Source of the DNA: Anisus vortex
Taxonomy: Eukaryota; Mollusca; Gastropoda; Planorbidae
Reading direction: 5' to 3'
Assembly (NCBI GenBank): GCA_949126835.1
Contig: OX421507.1
Span: 27,974,822 to 28,038,821 of the forward strand
DNA: 64,000 nucleotides
The notes under the pieces were generated by a model. The model worked only from the letters and a program-made list of their open reading frames with translations. It was not told the DNA's origin and made no database searches. The translations under genes and the position numbers were made by a program. Below, one piece after another: positions 49,137-60,107 of this stretch. How positions within the stretch are numbered: position 1 is the stretch's first letter; every line of letters starts with the position of its first letter.

Positions 49137-51270
49137 CAGTGCTTTTTTTGTAAAAAAATTGGTGCCGGTACTCAGTGATGGATTGCCTAACTTTTAACTA
49201 CCAGTTCGCACCTCGATGCTAGCTAAAACACAACTGCAAAGATACTAAATTTCTAAAACAATTGTATTTTATAATTAACCAACTTAATTGTTTTATTATT
49301 ACTTTATTAGTATACCGTATTCATTTGTTATGATTTGTACAATTTAACTAAGAACTTATTCAAGTTATTCTTGATTTACTTTAAAAAAATTGTGAAGTTC
49401 TCTAGTGTTTTATAGGAAAAACCCCTGTTAAAAATGAAAATGAATTATAAATTTTGAATAAATTATTCATTATAAATTCCAAAGTTTGATCAAGTTCTCA
49501 TCTGACGTATACTCCCGACTGCTTTCTTTGCTGTTGGTATCTGTGGCTTAATGTCTGCCTCTAAGCAACCATGAATCAACGTATCTTGTGTGGTCATAAC
49601 GTACGAGTGGTGGTCCAACTAATCTGATAAATAACAGTGAAGATACAGTTGTTGTAAACAATGAAGTTCTTGTCGGAGTGATGATAAGATTCATTTGCTA
49701 AAATTCTCTTTCGGCTTTACTTAAAGAATTTGGGATTGTACTGAGAGCAATTAGCAAAGGAAAAAGTTTATCCGGAATGTTTTTTTCGATGAGATATTCA
49801 CGAAATCCGCAAATCGATATTCTTTCGTTTAATTGTAATCTTGTTGACAAGTTTCTCATTTCTTATTCGCCAAGTGTTAAGTGAGTACCAATGTTGTCCG
49901 GCCATTGCTTTGTATCGAGCACTCGAGCCCAATATGCCAACTCATCATCTTCACTAGAAAGCAATCTTTGTTCAATTGATTCTTGTAGGTTTTTCTAAAA
50001 AGCTTTTACGTCAATTGTAGGATCACTGTTACAAATTTTGGTGTGAAGTGAAACTCCTTTGAAAAGGTTACTATCTACAGCAGTGGCTACAATTTTATAA
50101 TAAGGGCCTGGAGTAATTTGCCTTTCTTAAATAAATAATCTGTATAACAGCCTTGTTTTTTTTTATCTACTCTGTAGATGTCTATGATGCGCTCTTGCAA
50201 ATCCAAACTTAACTCTGACAATTCTTGGAGCGCATCGCACATCAAACCGAGTTCTAGTACAAATTCAGTAGAAGTAATCTTTCGCTGTAAATCTTCATAC
50301 ATACATTGATCTTTTTTGTCTCTGGTTGAGTCAAGTTTTGCTTCTTCAAAATATTGTACCAAAACTTCATAATATTTCCAAACTGCTAAAACAGAACAGA
50401 AGCTGGATGCCAACCATCGCGTGCACATTCTTCCAATTTTTTACAACTCAGCCTCTAACAAACGAGCACATATTTGCAGTTCTCTGCAATTTTTGAGTGA
50501 AGAATGATAAACTACATACAGTTTATCAATGAATGCCTTAAATCTGTTGATCCCTGAAACTTAGTTTACATCATCACCAACGCAGAGTTCCAGCACAATG
50601 CCAAACCAGAGCCGATGGAAACTTTTCCTTTAGCAATGTCTTGACGCCTTCTTTTGCTTCCCAACATCACAGCTGCTCCATGACATGCAAGAAAAACTAA
50701 GTTCCTTTTTAGAAAGTCTTCTGATAACCCATAGAAATGAAGATAGTGTAGTAAAGAAGCAAAAACTCCATTTGCGGTTACACTTTCGATTTCTACCAAA
50801 TCCAAGAATAAATTTACTGGTGAGATCATTTTACTGTCTGCAAGACAAACACAAATATGCACAATTAAAGTCGATTTTTGGCTAAGCGTAGTTGATTCGT
50901 CGATGATCAATGAAATTTTATCATTCGACCGCACAATTACTTGGAACATTTTTTTTCTCATTTCACAAATAGTGTGATTCACTATATTTATGCAAGCATT
51001 GGTGGAATGAAGAATACGGCCCATCTCAACACCGTTTAGTTCTTGCAAATCTATTTTAGATTCGAAATTATGAAACGATTGGTTTTCTTTGGCTACTTTA
51101 TATGCTGTACGAAAAATCTTTGCAGTTACGATTTTCTCACGAGTTAATGCCTTTAACAACACGTTCTCAATAGGTGCTGCCTCGGCTTCTGTTAGGATTT
51201 TAAGCGAAGCTTTGTGTGCAACAGTTTCTATTTGATTGAATAATTCCTTTCTTAAAGGGTAAGACCTGCC
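49137..51270 (-). pseudogene. hAT-family transposase relic (KIAA1586-like group)
   Basis: On the minus strand from about 51,265: KASLKILTEAEAAPIENVLL, FRTAYKVAKENQSFHNF, ELNGVEMGRILHST, KISLIIDESTTLSQKSTLIV (with the catalytic Asp region of hAT RNase H folds), FLKRNLVFLACHGAAVMLGS, a break near 50,560, then CTRWLASSFCSVLAVWK, DSTRDKKDQ, STEFVLELGLMCDALQELSE, and far downstream FREYLIEKNIPDKLFPLL with a hAT dimerisation end (ALSTIPNSLSKAERE). This matches transposase-derived KIAA1586/GTF2IRD2-type proteins. The left edge (49,137) begins CAGTGCTTTTTTTG, continues to GGTGCCGGTACTCA, and looks like a hAT inverted end; the matching right end is not visible. The N-terminal zinc finger is missing, and several frameshifts make it non-functional. 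Confidence 0.85.
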
Positions 51271-51470
51271 TGAATAGTAACTTTATTTCATATAAAAGCC
51301 TTTGAAATATCATTTTCAAATATACAAGTATTTCTTTAGAGAATGGACGATACATGTGTTAATTTAATTTAATTACATTGCCAATTACGGAAACTGTCGA
51401 CCAGGAACCGGAAACTTACGAAACAGGTAGTGACGTCACCAATGGTGCAACATTTTTGTTTACACTCGAC

Positions 51471-53029
51471 ATGACTTCACGCGATGTAGAACCATGCATG
51501 TTTGAGTTTGAACCAGAAAAAAAATATATCTATCAGACAGTGAGGACAAAAGAAATTTTGAAGCTGAATTCAGCATATATTAATCAATCAAGAAAAAAGG
51601 ATCCCGCATAGGAAATATCAAATGGTAAGTTGGCCTACTTAATTAATAGCCTCCTACAGTTATACTGTTGTAGATTCCAGTAGGCCTACGGTCATACTGG
51701 GCTATACTTTAGTAGGCTTAGCCTTAGCATAACCTTATGATTTGACTTTACCAATGTTTTAGTTTCTAATTTACGTTAAATATATGTAAATAGCCTATAA
51801 TCTTCACACTAGTGACTAGCGCTAGTCTACATAACAAGAATTTTAAATTCACTTTTACTACCGTAATTTTAAAGCTATATTATATGCTACATATCGGTAA
51901 AGAGTAGGCCTTAAGATAGACTATTGGCCTATTGGCATAGGAATACATGCATACTTGGATTGTCAGCATGATTTTAAGCTTAAACTAAGCAATGTCGTAC
52001 AAATAATTCAATGTGTTTTTTAGAAATTAAACATGTTAATGGTTATGATTAGACATTCACATTGTTTACTATTTACTTAGCCTACTAAACCAGATCTGCA
52101 ATTTAATTTCCTAATATTTATAATCATAACATCTAAATATACTTAGGCCTATACCGATATATAATAAATTTCCCTTACTAGGTGTACGTGCAACAAATGT
52201 GTTTCAATGCCATCAACCACATAATCCATTTGTTGTAAAGAAATACCCAACTTAAATGCAAAGTTACAAGTTGAAGGTGTGGAGTGTATAACAATGATTA
52301 ACAACGCATCCTTGATTCTCCTCAGTTTGTCTGGACCCATATTGCCTGGAAATTTCTTATTATACATATAAGCAACAATATGACAGTCTGCCTTCAAACC
52401 AACCAGTAAGTTTTGCTTTAATATGTAACTGTCCACTTATGCCATAAAATCTTAAAATTAATTATTTAAAACAACTCAAGGGTTGAATATTCATTGTTAA
52501 AATTTAATTTCATTTTGATTATTAAAAGATTACACTGGCAACAGTTTTTAAATTAAATAATGAAAGATAAGCCCAATTTACAATTATACAAAAGCTTAAG
52601 CCTGAACAAAAACATATTTGTTTGCACTATTTAACATTTAATTGAATCGATTTCTATATAAGAGTATTACATACCAAAGAAGGGTTTTTTAAAATATAGT
52701 TGTAAACGTGATTTATAACAAATACATCAAATTGTGAAATGTAAAAAAAAAAGCTGAATTGTGAAAAGTATTGGCTAAAAACTAAACAGTAATTATTCTT
52801 TTTTTTTCAGGAGAATGCGATACAGAGCTTACAGGAACTTAGATCGTTGGTGTTTTGTCATACTTGGTCATGAACTTCACATACCGCTGACTGCTTGTGC
52901 TGTGAACAAAAGAAGGTGACCTATCCAGAAGACAGACTAACTGGTATCAAATGGACCGATGATTGTGATAAAGAAGCTGTAAACGCTTAGTATTAAATGA
53001 GTATTTTTCTTTGAACCGTTATAAATAAA
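51471..53029 (+). pseudogene. Three-exon remnant of a P2X7-like intracellular cysteine-rich domain protein
   Basis: Exon 1, 51,471-51,624, begins MTSRDVEPCMFEFEPE and, after a slip in an A8 tract near 51,520, reads SDSEDKRNFEAEF and RIGNIKW up to a perfect donor (ATG|GTAAGT). Exon 2, 52,182-52,405, follows CTTACTAG; the split Trp codon gives WCTCNKCVSMPS, then ICCKEIP, VECITMINN and, in another frame, YYTYKQQYD, ending CCA|GTAAGT. Exon 3, from 52,811 after TTTTTTTCAG, reads RMRYRAYRNLDRWC, TACAVNK and, after one slip, YPEDRLTGIKW to a TAG at 52,990. AATAAA follows at 53,024. In this family the sequence runs YxFEP...RLGNTDWCxCGNC...CCxE...YRxYRxFxRW...PSCxVxxIRxxFP. At least three frameshifts and several stops show it is dead. 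The ion-channel part of P2X is absent, as in many invertebrate P2X7-like genes. Introns argue against a retrocopy. Confidence 0.75.
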
Positions 53030-53178
53030 AGCATTTAATTAGAATGAAATGTCTTTATTGCTTTTAATATAGTTAGCCATGCTAATTTTTTTTTTAAAAT
53101 ATGCCCATGTATTATATACATTATTGAACACAATACAATATAAACAAATAACATGATTTATAATTAAATATCGGGGTG

Positions 53179-53195
53179 ACCGATCTGAGATCGGT
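53179..53195. other. Short perfect inverted repeat
   Basis: ACCGATCT, one base, AGATCGGT. It lies in otherwise featureless AT-rich DNA (53,030-53,480) after the gene remnant. Function unknown. Confidence 0.6.
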
Positions 53196-53499
53196 TTTAA
53201 AGGGTGACATTAATAATATTGTTAGAATATTTGATACATATATTTAACATCAAAGATCTTTAAAACAATAGAGAAATTGTAAACAATAAGATACATGCAT
53301 ATAATTTAGGCTACTATTTACAGGGAGCATATTTAATCAGGTATGGGCCTACAAATGTATTTTGTAGTCATCTCTTTTCTTTTTCATTACAATATCTATT
53401 GTAATCTGCTTTAAGGGCTTTCAAAAGAATAATTACTTGGTGATATAATTTAATTAATGCCCGTTGATAAGCTGTTATTAGTAGAACTACTCCAACTTC

Positions 53500-54760
53500 A
53501 ATGAGATTCTTTATGATTAATCAAAAATGCAGAATATAACAGCGAACACTAGCCACGGCATCTTCAAAGTGTTCACCGTAGTCTCTATTTGAGCCTGGAA
53601 ACGATGAGGGTAGAATAACACTTTCACCAATATCAGCATTATTCTTTTCTTCCAGATCTTGAAGAAAACGGATGACTCCAATGTATTTGTCAGCATATAT
53701 CTTCTTTTGATTGTTCTTGATCTACTGAATACGATCGCGTTCAAATCAAACGTACATATCCACGAGATACTGCTGAAAAAGCCGGCCTCCAAAATGCAGG
53801 GCATTGAATTTAATTTCAATTTCTTGCATATCAGGAACCACACAGTCAGCTTGAGAATGTAGGTTTTTGGTAAGATGGGGTGGCAAAGCAATACGGTACT
53901 GGGCCATTTCAAAGCGTGTAAGGTGCTGTCGGCTCGCATAAGGCGTTTTTATAGGCATATCAACAGAGAAGCCTAATCTCCCTTTAGAAAAAAACAGCGG
54001 GTAAGTAAAAGGCTCTACGTCTAAATTCTTCAAAGTAAAATTTTTTTGGACACGCTTATGAAACACCATTTCGTTATCTGGATTGCTTTGATCTGAATTT
54101 AATGTAACGACAATGCATACTTCGCCGGATAAAGGTGCATTTATTTTTATACGGATCCTTCTGGCGATGTGAAAATAAGCCGCACATACGGTGGTGCATG
54201 TCCTTCTTCAGTAGCATGACGGTGGACCTTTTCTTCCACTTCTCTCATCATTATAAAAGTTTGTGCAAGAGAGTTGCTTGATCTAATGATTTGTTTCAAT
54301 GAATTATTAGTGATTGACTGATTTCATGATTGAGTGGATGTTTAAGTTGCTCGGTGACGGCGTCATTTGAATCTAAGAAGTACATCTGTCCGTACATCTG
54401 TGGACTTTTATTAATCCTTAACATTTTGTGTTGGATTCACTGCCATATTCATCTTCTTGTAGACTTGTCCTGCTGCTAGGAAGCTGTAGATTCCGTGACT
54501 ATTGATTGTCCGATCGTCATCTACGTTAATCGAAGCCAATGCGAAACATGAATAATACTTATCTAGTTGTTTTTTCCTCCGCTTTCTTTTTTCTTCCAAT
54601 TGTCTTTCTCGTTCTTTTGCAGTTTCTTCCTCTAATTGTTTTGTCCTACGCTTTCTTTGATAATCCAATCTCGTTTCTGTCTCATCTATAGTTTCATTTT
54701 CTAGTTGCTGTATTCTACACATTTGTTTATTCTTTAATTGTTGTTAATGCACCTTAGCTA
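53500..54760 (-). pseudogene. Helitron Rep/helicase N-terminal relic
   Basis: Minus strand from 54,722: a charged segment of the kind found before Helitron-like N domains (ETRLDYQRKRRTKQLEEE), then FALASINVDD, HGIYSFLAAGQVYKKMNM (the usual G-x-Y-x-F...G-Q-x-Y pattern), then SGEVCIVVTLNSD near 54,110, DVEPFTYPLFFSKGRLGF, LTRFEMAQYRIALPPHL and GGRLFQQYLVDMYV. After a frameshift come LRADKYIGVIRFLQDLEE, ILPSSFPGSNRDYGEHFEDA and VASVRCYILHF. The order and motifs match the Helitron_like_N domain. The HUH nuclease and SF1 helicase parts do not follow, so only the N-terminal part of a rolling-circle element survives. Several stops and shifts are present. Confidence 0.8.
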
Positions 54761-54877
54761 GGCTGCTCTGTTTTGGTTTTACATTTGTATCCACTGAATC
54801 ATTTATATCCGAAGTCATGCAAGAGATAATTTTTGAAATAGTGTCTGTTTCTGCACTATCATCAGCATTGGCCCCAC

Positions 54878-54895
54878 ATGGGGGGGGGGGGGTGA
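54878..54895. repeat. Poly-G run
   Basis: GGGGGGGGGG flanked by G-rich sequence. 54,761-55,279 otherwise shows no gene. Confidence 0.8.
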
Positions 54896-55279
54896 AGCAG
54901 AGGGGGCATATGCTCGGGGCTACACTTCTAGGGGTGGGGTTAGCGGCAGATATTACCTAAATTTAGAATTAAATGAAGCAGTTACAGTATGCGTGTGCGT
55001 CGCTGAAACGTTTGCCCCGGGGCGCTACATAGGCTTGTGTCCATGCCTTTCTCTTTTTCAAGTTTAAAATATAATTATTCTTTTTTCGTCTGCCAAGCAT
55101 TTTCCTGAAGTTGTAAATGTTATAACTTTAAAGACTGTATAAATTACTTACCATCATATTTAATGTATTCCACAACTTTAATAGTACCCTAATTGTTTGA
55201 TGTATCGGTAAGGGTTAGGCCCTAAATCAATTTGGACTCTTTTAATCATAATATAAACTATCAAACTAATCTTACCCCA

Positions 55280-55366
55280 TCTTATCTTATACATTATAGA
55301 CGCTCCGTCTATAAAGAAGATTATTGCGACCTAGGCTCATCCGTGGTCCGAGTCTAGTCTGGCATT
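55280..55366 (-). mobile_element. 5'-truncated copy of the 13.3-17.4 kb LINE (3' end only)
   Basis: The reverse complement reads TGCCAGACTAGACTCGGACC, then the ACGGATGAGC...CGCAATAA...CTTCTTTATAGACGGAGCGTC stretch, then ATGTATAAGATAAGAT. It aligns base for base, with a few changes, to 17,289-17,374, the last codons and 3' UTR of the plus-strand LINE. 5' truncation is the usual outcome of LINE integration. The A/T-rich run to its right (55,365-55,376) marks the truncation edge. Confidence 0.9.
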
Positions 55367-55929
55367 TTTTTTTTAATCTATTTATTTACAATTCAATCAA
55401 CCAGTGCACAAAGAAATTAGTTTTGAACATAAATTAAATACACATTTAAACGATAGAGAAAAAGATACTGATAAAAGGCTTTAAATCTTACCCATCTGAG
55501 AAACATAAACTATTAAGTGTATCCGTGAATACAAATAATAATATCTGTGTAGAAGAATGCATCGCCTCAAATCGTAAACACGTGGTGTATAGAGCATGTA
55601 GTTAAAAGATGTTTATGAAAGTTCAGTTTAAAAGAAGCATATTAAAAACTAATTGGAGCGCAAAATACAAAGTTAAAACATATCTTAACTTTTATTTATT
55701 GATGATACAATGTCATGGTGATTTTATTTCATTGCGCGGCGAAAATGGTAACGATTTAAATGCTTTAAAACGGGAATTACCGAAACGCGGATACTAAATA
55801 AAAGTCGTCTTGGCTATGACGTCAAAAGCGTTGTATTGAACGCGATCGCGCTATATGGGGAATCCAATGACTTGCTTTTTTTTTTATTTTAGCCCAATTT
55901 AAAAGTTATTTTTAGAAATGGTCAGTGGT

Positions 55930-56125
55930 TTTTCCAAAAATTGAGGGTCAAGCAGAGGTTCAAAAGAAATGAGATTGATCAAAAACGCATTTTCTCACCA
56001 GAATATATCAATAGGACAGTTTTCGCGAAAATCGTAGGGCCCGTTTTCGAGAACGCTGACACAAACACACAAACAAACAAACAAACAAACCCACAAATAT
56101 ACCCCCAATTTTTTCTCGTTTAATA
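55930..56125 (+). repeat. Possible retroposon 3' part with (AAAC)n tail
   Basis: Unique-looking sequence ending GTTTTCGAGAACGCTGACAC runs into ACAAACAAACAAACAAAC. Simple tails of this kind follow 3' ends of some invertebrate RTE-like elements and SINEs. I could not find a second copy in the window, so the call rests on the tail alone. 55,377-55,930 and 56,126-56,830 contain no feature I can support. Confidence 0.3.
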
Positions 56126-56839
56126 TTATTAGATAGGCAGTGCATTTGGAAAACAGTCCATCATTCTTTGTTCACTTTTTTGTAGTTATTTCCTTTGATT
56201 TATAAGCATAAGGCACCTTTTTAAAGAGTATCCTTACCACAGGATACCCCACCTACCGTCCATGACAGCAAACCAGTTGGTAGGAGATGGTAGCCCCCTC
56301 AAGAAAAATGTGGTGATGATTTAAAAATTTCAATTTTACTACATTTAACAGAAAAGTTATTAAAATGAGCAGGTGAAAACTGATAATGACAATTGAGGGA
56401 TGTCTATATCTAATGAAAAGCTTTAACATGGTCTCAACTAAATTGTTTGTGAATTCTGCTAAGATGAACACAGAAAAGTAAGTATCCCAAGTGGCCGAAT
56501 TGGTCAATGAGGCAGGTGAGCCTCCACATTGTCTACAGTTTTGGAACTATTCCAATATCTTGTTTAGAAAAACTATATATTTATATATATAATATATACT
56601 ACTACTATATAGGTTCATCCATTCTTATTACCGGTATGTCTATGTTTTCACTGGGAAAAAAAGTTTTTAAAGGAATTATTATATCAATGTTAAACAAAAT
56701 GTCTCAAGACTACTAATACATGTGTATAAAGTATTTGTTCTTCAAAAAGGATTAAAATTAAATCTAAATTTTAGGAATATTAATTAAATATGACACATAT
56801 TGAAAATAAAAGACAAATAAACACACTATTTTAAATTGC

Positions 56840-57403
56840 CTATCTTATAAGATACCTTTTGCTTTCGCTATTATCAGATTCACTGCCAGAGCTATCTGGC
56901 TCAAAATCTTCATCTTCTTCATGTTCGTCAATATCTGTAACTTAGTTATTGGTATAGAAGACTTGCCTCGGCCATGGCTCACATGACTGAACTTCTACAG
57001 ACTTGTTTGTTTTAATCCCACTTGTACTCCTTAAAAAGTATTGTTAGATAGGTTGTAATATATGTAGGCCTACAAAGTAAATGGCATGAATAAAAGTGAA
57101 ATAAAAAAAAAGTATATATATTTATTATAGTCCTTATATAGCTATATGTTTAGCCAAAATATTAAATATATTATATATATTTAATGTATTTTTAAATGCT
57201 TACGCTGGCTTCTGAATGAGTTTTGTCTGTATCATCTTGTCCTCTTTGGAACTGTGATCTACATCTTTGATATTTGTCTGAAGATCTACAGAGATAAATT
57301 CTGGCTTCGCCAATTGTTGGTTCTCACAAGTCAAAGCTTCACTCAGTGGTGGCGGTGGCGTTGGGTCCATTGAAAGAGATTCTCTATTCGTGGATTCTAT
57401 TTT
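56840..57403 (-). pseudogene. Possible two-exon gene remnant with acidic C-terminus
   Basis: Minus-strand exon A, 57,403-57,204, is preceded by TAATCTTATAATCAG and is open for all 200 nt (MDPTPPPPLSEALTCENQQL, then ISVDLQTNIKDVDHSSKEDK). It ends CCAGC|GTAAGC. Exon B starts at 57,029 after ACTTTTTAAG. The split codon GC|G keeps the frame: STSGIKTNKSVEVQSCEPWP, a TAA at 56,944-56,942, then VTDIDEHEEDEDFEPDSSGS to a TAG at 56,842-56,840. No known domain is recognised. Phase agreement across good splice sites is the main support. The TAA may be the true end or a disabling change. Confidence 0.4.
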
Positions 57404-57789
57404 CTGATTATAAGATTATAAAAAAATTTACTACCACATAGTATATTTTAAAATCTATCTTACATTTTTAAAACCACAAATTTTTATATATATATTGTTA
57501 TTTACAACAATTACAATAACATCTTTTAAGCAAATTAAAGCAAAGTATAGCTAACAATATATAATGGCATGTAATGGTAATATAGTAGACCTTTAAAGTA
57601 AGCATAGAAAGCCTCTACTCAGAATTTTAGTATTTACCATTAGGCTTTAAGCCTATAGATTAAATAGGCCTTTGTATTATATGAGCCTACTATGTCTACA
57701 TGGGCCTTTAGCTATGATATAGTTTATTACAAGTAGGCCTAAACTTTAGGCCTATAGATTATAGATTTTCTAAACTAATAGGCCCTATA

Positions 57790-59300
57790 CAGTGGCGTAC
57801 CGAGGGGGGTGCGGGGGGTGAGGACCGCACCGGGTGACACCCTCTCAAGGGGTGACACCCAAATGAAAAAAAACAATATTAAAAAAAATATTATTTTACA
57901 ATGCTTCTAAAAGTAATGCCCAATAGCGAGAAAATAATGCCTTCATGGATGCTTTGCTCACTTGTCAGTGAGCAATAATACTGTTTTTGCTGCACATAGT
58001 TTGCTGTAATCGAAACATCTAAATTTGTTAATGGGTTTGATAAGTGGTGGAAACTGAGTCCAAAACTACATAATCATGAAACATTTGAAGAGCACCTATG
58101 TTGCCTTGAAAAATGGAAAACATTGGCAGCAGGACTTAAAACATAACAGCTACATAAAACAATTGATGCCGAAAGTATTGCCTTAATGGGTAGGGAGAAG
58201 ATAAAGTGGAGGGATATCCTACACAGGTTGGTAGATATTACATTGTTTCTTGCGAAGCTCAATCTGGCATTTCGTGGCCACAACGAAGATGAATCCTTGT
58301 TGAATAAAGGAAACTTTCTTAAGATGGTTGAGATGCTTTCCAAATATGACCCAGTGCTGAAAGAGCATCTAATGAGACTAAAGATAAGTACATGCACAGG
58401 GAAAGCATCTGTATCTTATCTTTCACCGAAAATTCAAAATGAATTTATAAATGTTCTTGTCAACCATACAAAAATAATTCTTATGTGATTTAAAGTCCGC
58501 AATGTATTTTGGAATTATGTTTGACAGCACACCTGATATATCACACACCAAATGTCTGAAGTGATCAGATATGTGAAAATCCACAGTGGGACAGTTGAAG
58601 TGAGAGAAGTGTTTCTTGGATTTTTTCCTCTAAGAGGGGAAAAGGCTGACGACCGCAGTTCTGACATTCTTAAAAATCTAATAAAGTGACGGACTTGATA
58701 TAATGATGTGCAAAGCTCTAGGTTGCGACAATACTGCGACAATGTCTGGAATCCATGGAGGTGTTCAAGCCTTTTTGAAAAGAAAAAACAAGAAATATAT
58801 TTTTAATGGATGTATGGGCCATTCCCTTAACTTGTGTGGTCAACACTCTTTTGCCGAAAATGCTTCATGTATAACATTTTTTGGTACCCTTGAGATAATG
58901 TTTTCCTTCTTTGCTGATTCCACTCATCGATGGGATATTTAAAAAGAAAACACTGGAGTGTCGTTGAAAAGGTTATCTACAACACGTCGGAGCGCTCATC
59001 ATGCTGCTGTGAAACGAGTGAAAGAAAAGTTTGATAGTATTACGGCGATTGAAGCTTTATGTGATCCTTGTAAAAATGTTGACACAAGAAGTACATTACG
59101 AGGACTTTTACATGCTTTCTGTGATTTCACGTTTATCTGATAGCTTAATCTTTGGGCTAATATACTTGAAGAAGTTAATCTAACACAGTAGTACCCGCAG
59201 ACTAAAGACTTAACTCTTCATAAAGTGGTGAGTGAGTTAGACGCCTTAAGATTGCTTTTGCATTATGGCCCAACCCTGTCAGCTCCAATGTGGCTGCTTT
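57790..59300 (+). pseudogene. hAT-family transposase relic (ZMYM1/TTF-zinc-finger type)
   Basis: The left end CAGTGGCGTACCGAGGGGGG (57,790) is a typical hAT inverted terminus. Coding traces on the plus strand follow: KFVNGFDKWWKLSPKLHNHE, KIKWRDILHRLVDI, FLAKLNLAFRGHNEDESLLN, FLKMVEMLSKYDPVLKEHL and VSYLSPKIQNEF. After a break come YFGIMFDSTPDISH (catalytic Asp region) and MSEVIRYVKIHSGTVEVREV (58,552-58,689). After another shift come NTATMSGIHGGVQAFLK, GCMGHSLNLCGQHS, FFGTLEIMFSFFADSTHRWD, a TAA, and SLKRLSTTRRSAHHAAVKRV. These are the standard blocks of ZMYM1-like/TTF-type hAT transposases in order. The N-terminal zinc finger and the C-terminal dimerisation region are degraded or missing, and no right terminus is visible. 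59,301-60,107 shows nothing else. Confidence 0.86.
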
Positions 59301-60107
59301 ATTTAAATTTCACTTACTTTTTATTTAATTAATGTTTTTTATAATTTGTCTAAACTTTATTCACATTACAATGCATATGTATTCGTGAAGAATCCTCTTA
59401 ATATAATAATCTACACTATATGATATAGTCGTTCAATTTACAGGTTGCATTGATGACCGTTTTAAAGTCATTGATAAGTATGACATGCAATCTTGATTAG
59501 TCATAAAGAATCTCAAATAACAGCTTATTAACGGTATTTACTAAATGATATCACTAATTAATTGTTCTTTAAAAAGCCCTTAATAATTTTTAAAAAGTTA
59601 ATTTTCAGGGCATTGTTTTGTGTGGATCTGGATGCTGGAGGTGTTCAACAGCCATTGAATGAAAACTTAACGTCTTCTAGCATCAAGGTCTGCGACGCAT
59701 TCTCTACTAAATTTAGCCAGCGGTAATGAAATTCTAACAAATCTTTACACTTGAGATCAGGCATGGCAGCGATAATAGATGAACGCGTTACAAATAGGGC
59801 TTTGGATGGGATATATCTGTTGAATGTCTAATGACTTCCTCCACAAGATGACTCTCACAATGTGATATTTTATATTTATATTACAGAAGAATCAGCTTTT
59901 ACAACACCATCGTTGATGTTCTTGTTAGCCTTATTGTGTTTTTCGAAATTATTTTTGAAATATTAATACATATGTAGGTCACAGTGACATTCTGATATTA
60001 TCGTAACGTTTTAATAATATCGCTCATGTAAATTATTTCATAGATCTATTAAATTGTATTAAAATTACTTATTATCCTATTGACTAAATTATAATGAAAC
60101 TCATAAA

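Noticed and set aside
52149..52436. 95-codon minus-strand ORF as a gene
   Set aside because: It is antisense to exon 2 of the P2X7-like remnant, whose plus-strand cysteine motifs and splice sites are convincing.
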